Part shown: positions 46,086-55,512 of the stretch, piece after piece
Numbering within the stretch: the first letter of the stretch is position 1
How the letters are laid out: the number at the start of each line of letters is the position of its first letter
Source: Craterostigma plantagineum
Lineage: Eukaryota; Streptophyta; Magnoliopsida; Lamiales; Linderniaceae
NCBI GenBank assembly: GCA_027422505.1
Contig: JAPQWV010001373.1
Coordinates: 1 to 64,000 of the forward strand
Reading direction: 5' to 3'
DNA: 64,000 nt
Translations under genes and position numbers: made by a program
Notes under the pieces: model-generated
The model's database searches: none
The model's input: the letters and a program-made list of their open reading frames with translations, nothing else
Told to the model about the DNA's origin: nothing

Positions 46086-46780
46086 TAGGGGTCGCAAATG
46101 AATCGAATATTTTTGTTCGATTCGAAATTCGATTCGAAATTTAAGATTCGGATTTGAAATATTAGGATATCAAAATCCGAATTAAGAATATTTTTCGATA
46201 CGAATACACTATAGCAATATTCGATTCGAATTTTTCGAATAATATATATATATATATATATATATAATATAATAATTCTATACTAATAATATATATATTA
46301 ACATAATATAGTATAAATACTTGTAAATACATTATAAATATTTGTAATTAAAGTAACATAGTAATATGAATAAAACACTTAAAAGAATATATATAGCCTA
46401 AAGTGAAAAGCCCACATGATTTAAATGAAAGTAAAACTAATAAACAATTAAAAGAGCCCTAGACAGATTGCTTCTTTGGTACGATGTATTCGATAAACTA
46501 ATGATATGGTCTGCCACGTTTTTTCATTTATGCCATAACCTCATATTTCATCCACTACGTTTCTTTGCTTTATATGTTTAAGAAGATTTTCTGAAAACAA
46601 AAATATTTGTATCCGACTATTCGAATATTCGCGAATATATTCGAATATATTATCAAATCAAATATGAATCAATTTTAGTATTCGAACAATAAAAGAATAT
46701 GAATATGAATATTCGAAAAATAAAAGAATACAAATAGAACATGATGATATTCGGCTCGATTCGATTCGCTCACAAACCTA
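46086..46780. mobile_element. hAT-type MITE
   Basis: Begins TAGGGGTCGCAAATGAATCG and ends (reverse complement) TAGGTTTGTGAGCGAATCG. Flanks are CTCGCGAA (46078-46085) and CTCGCGAC (46781-46788), an 8-bp TSD with one mismatch. The interior is AT-rich with many TTCGAAT/ATTCGAA words and an (AT)n tract at about 46243-46265. No coding capacity. Confidence 0.75.
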
Positions 46781-46788
46781 CTCGCGAC

Positions 46789-47164
46789 TATGCAAGGAAG
46801 CAAATTGGGATTGGGCCGTAGTTATCTAAGTCCCCAGCATCATCACTTACTGACGCTCGACGTTCTCGAATTCATCATCCATCCCGAATCGAGCAGCAAA
46901 GCTCAGGATCCCAGAACCCACCGCATCTCCGACGTGAGATTCCGAAGAAAAAAACCATCTACTTACACCATCTAAACAATGTACACCTAGAGTCTGTTTG
47001 CTGTCCAATATTAGACCAGATAAAATTACTAATAACCCACTATATTATGTTTGGTTTTCATTTTTTTTTTTTCAGCCCGGTTTTAATCGAAAGTCCAGTA
47101 AAATAGAAACGGGCCTTGGGATAAATTAACCTACTGAAACTGATGAGATAAGTTATCCTCATGC
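46789..47164. other. 3' flank of the pseudokinase gene
   Basis: No gene seen. It presumably holds the 3' UTR of the minus-strand gene that ends at 47165; a T-run is at 47067-47080. Confidence 0.4.
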
Positions 47165-48455
47165 CTAACGAACATCACCGCGGCGCGAGCGAAACCGATA
47201 AATCCCCACGCCCCCGACGCCCTCCGACCACCTCTGAGACTCGAACAACATTTGCGATATCGCAACGACAACCCTCCCCATATCGGGCCTATCGCCCGCC
47301 TCGTCACTCACGCAATTCAAGCCCAGTCTCACAAACCGCTCGGCGACCCCGACCGGGTAAGAATCCCTCAACCGCCCGTCCACGAACATCCTAATCCCGC
47401 CAATTCCCGTCCCCGAAAGCGCCTCCCTCGCAAAATCAACCGCCGAAACCCTAACGTAACTGCCGTCGTTTTCCACCCTGCGGGCCGACAGAGCCTCCAC
47501 GCCCGACGCCAGTTCGAGGATCACGACCCCGAAAGCGTAGACGTCGCACTTCTGCGTCGAAATTCCGCTTTTTAAGAATTCGGGCGCAATGTACCCTTTC
47601 GTCCCCTCGAACTTCTTTGAGCCGCTATTGTTTCGTCTCAGTTCTCTGGTAAAAGCGTCTTGATTTCGCTCGATTTCGCCGCAGAGCTCGGCGGCGCCGA
47701 AATGGCAGATCTTGGCGTCGAGCGACGGCTCGGCGAGGATTATGCTTTTGCTCTTTATGTGGTTGTGGACGAAATCGACTCCGAGGCCCGTGGAATTGTG
47801 GACGTAGTCGAGCCCGTGGGCCAATTCGTGGGCTATTTTGACCCGCGAGAGCCAAGTGGAGAGGACGGTGTAGTTAGGGTTTCGAGGTTTCTCAGGCAAT
47901 CGGAGAGGTTAACGCCGGCGACGTAGTCGTAGACGAGGTAGAGGTGGTCGTCGCCGGCGGCGGCGACGGAGATGCCTCTGAGTTTGACGAGGCTGGAGTG
48001 GTTGCTCCTGCAGATGATTGAGAGGCGGCGCACGAGCTCCTGCGCGGGTAATCGCGGCGTAATCGACGGCGGACGACGAGCGATGGCTGGCCTCGGATTT
48101 CACACCGCCAAGACGTTGATGAGGGTGAAGATGAGTGGGGTTTGAGGAGGAAGCCCTTCGTCGCGAGGAAGATTTCTTGCAGTTCGTAGAGGTGAGGCTG
48201 TTGTTGTTCGAGGATCGTGCTGCGTAGGCTTCGGATTGAGGCGAGGTTCGCCGAGGGGGAGGAAGATTCGCCGTACAGAAGGGCTGACGTGGCGACGGAG
48301 GTCGGGATCGTGAAGTCGTCGGTGGTGGTGGCGGCGGCGTTTGAGTGTGAAGAGGAAGAGAGCGGTGATTGTGATGGATTATTTTTGGATTCTCTTTTTG
48401 ATCTTTTGATGGGTTCAGAAACTTTGCTGGTCATTTTCTTCTTCGATCTGCACAT
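47165..48455 (-). CDS. LYK3/At3g57120-like receptor-like cytoplasmic pseudokinase (two apparent frameshifts)
   Basis: Intronless minus-strand gene starting MCRSKKKMTSK at 48455 and ending at 47165, about 430 residues. The Ser-rich N-terminus lacks any LysM domain, signal peptide or membrane segment, so it is predicted intracellular. Kinase features: LYELQEIFLATKGF lead-in, DHLYLVYDYV, SDCLRN, HGLDYVHNSTG, then FVHNHIKSKSIIL where HRDLKxxN should be and CHFG where DFG should be. The catalytic Asp and metal-binding Asp are both absent, so it is a likely pseudokinase. GYIAPEF, DVYAFGVVILEL and RPDMGRVV follow. Frame shifts near 48050 and 47900 each fit a one-base error. Related proteins are annotated as LysM-RLK-like; the role here is not known. 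Confidence 0.75.
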
Positions 48456-48560
48456 GAAGATATATTAAGAGCTTGCGGAAAATGGTGGCGATGGTGTTTA
48501 TTTTATTTTTAATGTTTCTTTTATATTAATCGACCTCTGTTTCGTGTTCTGACTTCCGAG

Positions 48561-49626
48561 TAGGGTTGCAAACGAACCGAATCGAATCGAATATCATAAT
48601 ATTCAATTTGTATTCGTTAATTTTCTAAAGTATTCGTATTCGATTCGATTCGTATTCGAATACTAAAAATCGATTCGATTCGATTCGTTAACGATATTCG
48701 AATATATTCGCGAATATTCGAATATTCGAATATTCGAAAGAAAATTTCAGTTTTCCCCCACAAACCTGTTAGAATTACAAAATAGTTCCGAAAAATTACA
48801 AAATCTGATAAACAACTCCACGTTCAATTTGTGAAGAAAAACTAACGAGGGAACTACTTAATACACAATGTTTCTTTCTTAGCTTGCTTTCGATCATCAC
48901 GCTTGTAATACTACATCAACTTGTTCTTCTTCCACCTGTAGACAATAAGAAGGTAATTCACTGTCATAATCATGAAAACACAATAAAAAAATAAGAAGAA
49001 TGAACTTACATATGTCACAATGGGTTTATTGATTCCATGAAGTTGTCGAACAGTGCTCCACATATCAAGACTTGTACCATATCGGATGATAACCTAGAAC
49101 GGTAAGGATCTAAAACTCGTGTCCCAGCACTAAATGTAGCCTCTGATGCCACTGTGCTAACAAGAATAGCTAAAACATCACGAGCCAATTTCGACAATAC
49201 TTTAAATTTCAATTCTTGAGATTTCCACCATGTCAATGCATCGAAGTTAGTTGTATCCCCATCTTTGCCCCTAAACACCCCTTCCTCTAAGTAAATATCT
49301 AGCTCCGACTTACTAGGGCCATCAACTTCGACAGTGCTCAAATATATAATTTGGATCTAATATTTTATATGTGTCATAATACTTTATTGGGCTTACAAGT
49401 ACATATATAATATATTATATTATTTAAATATATATTACATTAAACGAATCGAATATTCGTTAATTTTCGAATCGAATACAGACATATTCTTATTCGTATT
49501 CAAAATTAATCGAATCAGAAAAAGTATTTGTATTCGTATTCGTATTCGTTTATTTCGAATTCGAATCTTAAGTTTCGAATCGAATCTCGAACCGAACCAA
49601 AAATATTCGGTTCATTTGCAACCCTA
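48561..49626 (-). mobile_element. Defective hAT transposon
   Basis: TIRs TAGGGTTGCAAACGAACCGA (left) and its near-perfect inverse at the right (21 of 22 bases). The 8-bp TSD is CTTCCGAG (48553-48560 and 49627-49634). Dense ATTCGAATA-type words lie next to both ends. It keeps only the C-terminal part of a transposase. At about 0.1 kb upstream of the pseudokinase start, it could affect that gene's promoter. Confidence 0.9.
49015..49341 (-). pseudogene. hAT transposase C-terminal dimerisation fragment
   Basis: 108-codon frame with the hAT dimerisation signature: LDIYLEEGV, FDALTWWKSQELKF, LARDVLAILVSTVASEATFSAG, RVLDPYRSRL. The catalytic N-terminal part is absent. Confidence 0.88.
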
Positions 49627-49634
49627 CTTCCGAG

Positions 49635-49891
49635 TGGTGATTTTTATTTATTATTTGATGGATGCTGACTATTCTATGTTGATTTAGGTGTCGCTTTTTC
49701 CGTGACATATATCCTAACTCGGGTTCTCTTTTTTTCTTTCTATATTGTTGAAATGTTTTGACGCAATTTCTTAAACTTCAAGATCAAAACAGGAGTATTT
49801 ATTGTGAATGCGACGTAAGTAATAAGGTCGAATGGAATTTGACCGTATGGTGTACGTATCTAATTCCTATAACAATACTATTTTTTTCACA
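49635..49891. other. Intergenic, nothing recognised
   Basis: Short spacer between hAT insertions; no feature seen. Confidence 0.4.
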
Positions 49892-49995
49892 CTCAAATGT
49901 AGGGTTGGCAGTAGGGGTGTAATGGAGCCGAGCTGCTCGCGAGCGGTCAAAGCTTGATTCGAGCTCGGTCAAAATCGAGCTCGAGTCGAGCTCGT

Positions 49996-50690
49996 TGTCA
50001 CGGACCTAGACTTTGGCTTGCTAGCTCCCGTGCGGCACCTAGTCCTTTAAGCAGCCCCTCGCGTGCTTTACTAGGTCAGCCTCCCAAACGCTCACAAAAG
50101 AATGCAAAGTGTCGGACAACCCTCGGCTTGAACGTGCCTAAGTGCAAAGAGGAAAACCCACACGTGTTGTAGAGAGAGAACTCGACTCTTTCTCACACTA
50201 AAGGATTACAAGGAAGGCTTTTACCACTTGTTCGATGGATACAAATGAACTACTCTAAGCCCCTATATATACAAGTTGTCCAACCCGATGGACGGCTAAG
50301 GTCTACTCGATCTAACGGCTATTATTTACAATCTAGATTATTCTAGGAATATCCCAAGAGATATTCCTCTCTAGAGAGTTCCATAGCATTCCACACTTGG
50401 ACCTCTTTGACTCTCTAGAATGCCCCGCAATGTTCCGCACGGTTCCACGATCTTCCGGAAGGTTCTACACGAATCCGGATGGGCCAACAATCGTGGTAAA
50501 CCTCATTAGCCCCGTCTCCCTGCTTAACGGGTGCTACGTGCCTCGGCCTCGCTTGGTTAGATCGACGTCCCGCACGCGACAAGCTTGGCCGGTCCCAAAA
50601 GTCTTGTTCTCGGGCGCCTCGACACTCTTGGCTCGCAAGATCATCGCCCGATTTGCCCCAACTCTTGGTCAAATTTGTGAGGGCGTGACA
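49996..50690 (-). repeat. 3' LTR of the gag-protease element
   Basis: TGTCACGGACC to GGGCGTGACA on the plus strand. Pairs with 52786-53479. Confidence 0.9.
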
Positions 50691-52757
50691 TCCTCCCCCA
50701 CCCAAATCGGCAACGTCCCCGTTGCCGTGCCTCCGCATCTCATGCTTTGGCCCCTTCGGATGCCTAGTCTTGCCCCCATTGCCCTCCGAAGTCCTCAACT
50801 TCCTCGGCATGGCCCTGACTTGGTCACCCGAATTGAATCCTCTCGGCTGAGCCCCTACTTCAGCCGTTTTGTTGGTGTGGGCAGCGTCCTCGCATCTCCC
50901 TGAGTCCTCCTTGGCTTCGGCTGGCACCCCTGTGCCTAACATGCTTGGATCGTTGCTGGCACACCCTTGTTCGTGTCGCATGCTCGCCATGCGTCTCGGC
51001 TTCCCGGTCTCGCCTATTGCCTCCTCGGATATTATAGGCAGCGAGCACTTCCCGTCCTGCCCAAACAAATACAACGAGCTATGCATAGGCATAAGTACGG
51101 CATTGGACTTACCCATGAAGTCCATGCCCAACACGAGTGTGTGGTCGTCCATCGGCACCACCGTGAAGTCTGCCTGGCCCTCCCAAGCACCAATTTGTAG
51201 CTTCACAGCTCGAGCTACCCCGCCACGGTCGTGTATTCGGACACCATCTTGACCCTCCCCTTGAAGGTCCCAATATTAAGCCCCAATTTCTTGGCCTCGG
51301 TCTCCGTCACGAAATTGTGGCTTGCCCCGGTATCGAGTAATGCCTTGGTCTCCTTGCCATTCACCTTTGCCTCGACGAACATGCGCCCCTCGCATGGTCG
51401 CACAGGTGGTAGCTTGACGTCCATGGCATTCAATACTTGAATGGCCTCCTCACCACTCAAGACTCGAGCAGCCCCAAGCCTCTGCTCGGGCGCTTCCTCC
51501 GTTTCTTGCGCTTCCCCTTGCGCAATCATGGCCGTGAGCATCCCCCTCTTGGGGCATTCCGACACCTTATGAGGCCCCCTGCATAGAAAGCAACCCCCCT
51601 TGGGCACGAACGCTTTCTTCCTGTCCTCATAGTCTCGTCGGCCTTGCGTGGATCCACGGTCTCTACTAGGTGATCGCCCCGCGTCCCGCTCACGAACATG
51701 GGTCTCTCCCCCACCTTTCGCTGAGCTCTCTTGCTCGCGCCTTGGAGCCTCCCTCTGGTACTCCATGAGTGACTCGGCAACCATTATGGCCTCGTCCACC
51801 GACTTGACCCCCCGACGTTGGACTTCCTGCCTAGCCCAACTTTGTAGCCCATCAATGAAGAAAAACAACCTATCATCGTCCGTGATGGTAGGAATCTGAA
51901 GAGTTAGCATCGTGAACTCATCCACGTATGCCTGAATTGAGCCTCGGTGCTTCAATTCCCGCAACTTCTTCCTTGCTTCATAGACCACATTCTCGGATAG
52001 AAGTGGCGCTGGAGTTCCCTCTTGAACTCTTCCCACGTGTCCAAGCCACGCGCGCCCCTTTCCATGTCGGCATGCACACGTCTCCACCATAACGCCGCAG
52101 TCTCGGTGAGGTAGTTGCTTGCGGTACGGATCTTGCACGCCTCCTCTACGATGCCTAGATCCTCAAAGTACCGCTCCATTCGCCAAAGATAGTCCTCCAC
52201 TAGCTTGGCGTCTCGCTTGCCGTTGAACCCACACGGCTTTGGCACATCGATAGGCCTTTGGCTAGTCGATCCCCCTGTTGAGCTAGTTCCGTTGCCTCCC
52301 CGCTTAGTGCCAACCTTCGGCATAATGCCACTTGCTCTTGCAGCGAATCCATGGCCTCCCTCATTTTGGCCATCTCGCCCCGCAAGACCTCGTTCTGGGC
52401 CTTCAGGACCTCGTTGGCTTCCCTCAATGCCTTCGACTCCTCCTTGGTGGCCTCGAACTCTTTGAGAACCTGCCCCTGCAAGGTCTCAACAGTATCCCTT
52501 ACCGTCACAACCATCTCAATGTCGGCCTTGACCTTGTCGAGCTCCTCATGAACGTGCTCCTCTAGAGTTTCCACGTTCCCCTCGACGTCCTCGAGCCGCC
52601 CCCCTATGGTTGCAACAATTTGGCCCATCTCCGCGATGGTGCCTTCCAGCGGACAAGGGTCTCGCGCCTTCGATTGATCCCGCTTTTTCCTCCCACCTTG
52701 GCTAGGAGCCGGCTCACGACCCCTCTCCTCGTTCACTTGCGCATTTGTCTCGGCCAT
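50691..52757 (-). pseudogene. Gag and aspartic protease of the short LTR element (frameshifted)
   Basis: Start probably MAETNAQVNEE at 52757. A long coiled coil (LEDVEGNVETLEEHV ... ALREANEVLKAQ) is followed after a shift by the gag core (VEDYLWRMERYFEDL, AALWWRRVHADM, FKRELQRHFYP) and, after another shift, by LKHRGSIQAYVDEF. The zinc knuckle is CFLCRGPHKVSEC. The protease has ALLDTGASHNFV and a matching VLGMDFM downstream. The last frame (51206-50415) has no stop before the polypurine tract and reads on into the LTR. Three frame breaks occur. Confidence 0.85.
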
Positions 52758-52785
52758 CTTCGCTAACTTTGGCTCTGATACCACT

Positions 52786-53479
52786 TGTCACGGACCTAGA
52801 CTTTGGCTTGCTAGCTCCCGTGCGGCACCTAGTCCTTTAAGCAGCCCTCGCGTGCTTTACTAGGTCAACCTCCCAAACGCTCACAAAAAGAAAGCAAAGT
52901 GTCGGACAACCCTCGGCTTGAACGTGCCTAAGTGCAAAGAGGAAAACCCACACGTGTTGTAGAGAGAGAACTCGACTCTTTCTCACACTAAAGGATTACA
53001 AGGAAGGCTTTTACCACTTGTTCGATGGATACAAATGAACTACTCTAAGCCCCTATATATACAAGTTGTCCAACCCGATGGACGGCTAAGATCTACCCGA
53101 TCTAACGGCTATTATTTATAATCTAGATTATTCTAGGAATATCCCAAGAGATATTCCTCTCTAGAGAGTTCCATAGCATTCCACACTTGGACCTCTTTGA
53201 CTCTCTATAATGCCCCGCAATGTTCCGCACGGTTCCACGATCTTCCGGAAGGTTCTACACGAATCCGGATGGGCCAACAATCGTGGTAAACCTCATTAGC
53301 CCCGTCTCCCTGCTTAACGGGTGCTACGTGCCTCGGCCTCGCTTGGTTAGATCGACGTCCGCACGCGACAAGCTTGGCCGGTCCCAAAAGTCTTGTTCTC
53401 GGGCGCCTCGACACTCTTGGCTCGCAAGATCATCGCCCGATTTGCCCCAACTCTTGGTCAAATTTGTGAGGGCGTGACA
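52786..53479 (-). repeat. 5' LTR of the gag-protease element
   Basis: 694 bp, pairs with 49996-50690. The primer site abuts it at its low-coordinate side. Confidence 0.9.
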
Positions 53480-54355
53480 TCGTGCTGGCTTGTTAGTAAT
53501 CGAGCCGAGCGTCGAGCCTATCATCTCTGAGCTTCGAGCCTATCATCTCTGGGCTCAAGGCTCGTCGAGCTCCTATCGAGCCAATTATTTTAATTATTAA
53601 TATATTAAATATTTCATATTTTATATTAAAATACGTATTTTATTTAATTATATATGTCGAACTCGAGCTCGAGCCCGAATTCGAGCTCAAATACCCCGAC
53701 TTATCGAGCCGAGCCGAGCCTTAATGTGTTTAACCCAGCCGAGGTCGAGCCGAAAATTTTCGAGCTCGAGCCCAATAAAGCTTAATCGAGCCGAGCTTGA
53801 GCTGGGCTATGTTCGGGCTCGGCTTGGCTCATTTTCACCCCTAATTGGCAGTGGGACGGGGGATCCGTCCCGAACGGGACGGAAAATCACCGAGATTTTA
53901 TCACGTGTGGCGGGGAAGGGGAATGATTTTTCTCTGTAGGGATCCCCACCCCGTCTCCGAACCCCCTTTTATATATTATAATATATATATATAATATTAA
54001 ATTATAATTTAAATAATAGTAAAAAATATAAAATATAGATTAAATAATATTAAATTAATACAAATAATATATAAAATTATAATTTATATAATATTTATAA
54101 GAAAATATATTCAAATTTATATATTATATTAATAATATGTTTTTTAAAAACAATTAAGGGGCGGAGAAAACCCGCGGGAAATCGCCGCCCCGCAGGGTCG
54201 CCCGCGGGACGGGGACGATTTCGTCCCCGAATGCATCGCGGGGGATTGCCATCCGTACTCAAATGTGTATGCGTACTCGTATTAATTCTGTTTTAAAATT
54301 ATAATTTAAATGTAATTATCTATATTTATAAGTATATAAAAGGAAAGTTTTGATT

Positions 54356-55492
54356 TTTTTTTCAATCGATAGCTTGTTTTCATTTCATAAGAAAAAATTC
54401 ATAGGTTAAATAGTCTAATCAAGTCTCTCCGATAACATCAGATTCGAGAAGAGAAAGAGGCTAATCTATGATAAAGACAAAATAATCAGAAACGAGAAAC
54501 AACCAACAAAACCAAAGCCGAAAACAGCAAGACACAAAGTCTAGCGTACAAAGACTAAAGAACCTACTACGAAACAACTTAAAACACGGCCCGCTTGATA
54601 TCAGTGTTTAGAGATTACATTGGTATAGGTTATTTGTGTATAACTATACAAGGATTTTGTCGATGTTGTAACATGTTTGATATGCGTGTATTAATTATTT
54701 GTGTAATGATATAAATTGTGTTTGATAGATGTGTTTGAAATGTGTATAGGTGTGTATGGATTAGTGATATACAAATCCATAATCACATTAGAGGTGGGTA
54801 TGCATATACAACTTATAACCAAAATCCTTGTAATAGACGTATATAGCAATACAAGGCATGTTGACTATACACAGATAACAAACACGACATTACTTATTCA
54901 TACACAATCCATACCCACTCATACCCACTTATACCCACATATCAAACGAGCCCACGGAGATGGTTAGTAAGTCCGTATCCACAACAATCTTCACTTTCTT
55001 TAGTCTAAGACTTCGAGACTCTTGTCTTTTTCGGAATGGGCACTCCCATAAAGAGAGATAAAAACTCCTACATGAGGAGACTAAACTCCTAAAACGGAAG
55101 ACTAAGAAATGAAAACCGAAATAAAGCAACAACCATGAATACGACCACAGCAAACATTAGAGCGCAACAGGCAAAAAGAGAAACACGGGAAATTAAAAAA
55201 ACGAAAGTCACACAAATCCAAAGATGGTAGTCAAGCTCCTACACAACCGCAACACATCAACACAAAACTAAAGACAAACCCCAGGAAACATGAAAAACAG
55301 AAAATTGGTTCCAAAGCTCACAAGACAAGGAACACAGCAAAAGAAAATGAAAAGGCACAAATAAAGAGAAAACAGACATCGTTCCTAAACAGACCAAGCT
55401 AACCACTAACAAACACCTATCACTAAACAACTTAGGGTTTCGGCTAATAGAGAAGCATAAGAGTCTAGATGAGAGAGAAAGCAAAATCTATA
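54356..55492 (-). mobile_element. Poly(A) retroposon (SINE or 5'-truncated LINE)
   Basis: Flanked by 20-bp direct repeats ATAAAAGGAAAGTTTTGATT (54336-54355) and a copy with two mismatches at 55493-55512. A T-run at 54356-54362 is the poly(A) tail of a minus-strand element. No RT domain is visible. A smaller element (54588-54953) interrupts it. The long imperfect TSD plus tail is the mark of target-primed reverse transcription. Confidence 0.65.
54588..54953. mobile_element. Small MITE-like insertion
   Basis: Ends GGCCCGCTTGATA (left) and, inverted, GGGCTCGTTTGATA (right) suggest a Harbinger- or hAT-type MITE of about 366 bp. The TSD is unclear, so the superfamily is open. Confidence 0.4.
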
Positions 55493-55512
55493 ATAAAAGG
55501 AAAATTTTCATT

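Larger units (their letters stand above)
49996..53479 (-). mobile_element. Non-autonomous LTR element with gag and protease only
   Basis: LTRs 49996-50690 and 52786-53479 (about 695 bp, nearly identical), TSD TCGT (49992-49995 and 53480-53483; four clear bases). The minus-strand order from the right is LTR, primer site TGGTATCAGAGC (52783-52772), gag, zinc knuckle, aspartic protease, purine tract (GGGTGGGGGAGGA) and LTR. The internal part is 2.1 kb with no RT, RNase H or integrase. It must use enzymes from a partner. Sequence is unrelated to the gag-only element at 33254-41884. Confidence 0.88.
49912..53843. mobile_element. hAT-like MITE, middle layer
   Basis: Ends TAGGGGTGTAATGGAGCCGAG and, inverted, TAGGGGTGAAAATGAGCCAAG. 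TSD GTTGGCAG/ATTGGCAG (49904-49911 and 53844-53851, one mismatch). The body is about 440 bp of GAGCTCGAGC-type repeats once the LTR element is removed. Confidence 0.8.
49900..54257. mobile_element. hAT-like MITE, outermost of a triple nest
   Basis: Perfect 8-bp TSD CTCAAATG at 49892-49899 and 54258-54265. Ends are TAGGGTTGGCAGT (left) and, reverse-complemented, TACGGATGGCAAT (right). Only 12 bp of it lie left of the next insertion; the other roughly 400 bp (53852-54257) include GC-rich GGGACGGGG repeats and an AT-rich core. No coding capacity. Confidence 0.8.

Noticed and set aside
46243..46266. (AT)n tract as a separate satellite
   Set aside because: A simple microsatellite within the hAT MITE with no further structure.
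50415..50690. Extension of the protease frame into the LTR as a real protein domain
   Set aside because: The reading continues through the polypurine tract only because no stop occurs; the LTR part resembles no domain.
54929..55484. Leu/Phe/Ser-rich minus-strand frames as secreted or membrane proteins
   Set aside because: They lie within the non-coding retroposon with its TSD and A-tail and reflect its T-rich composition.
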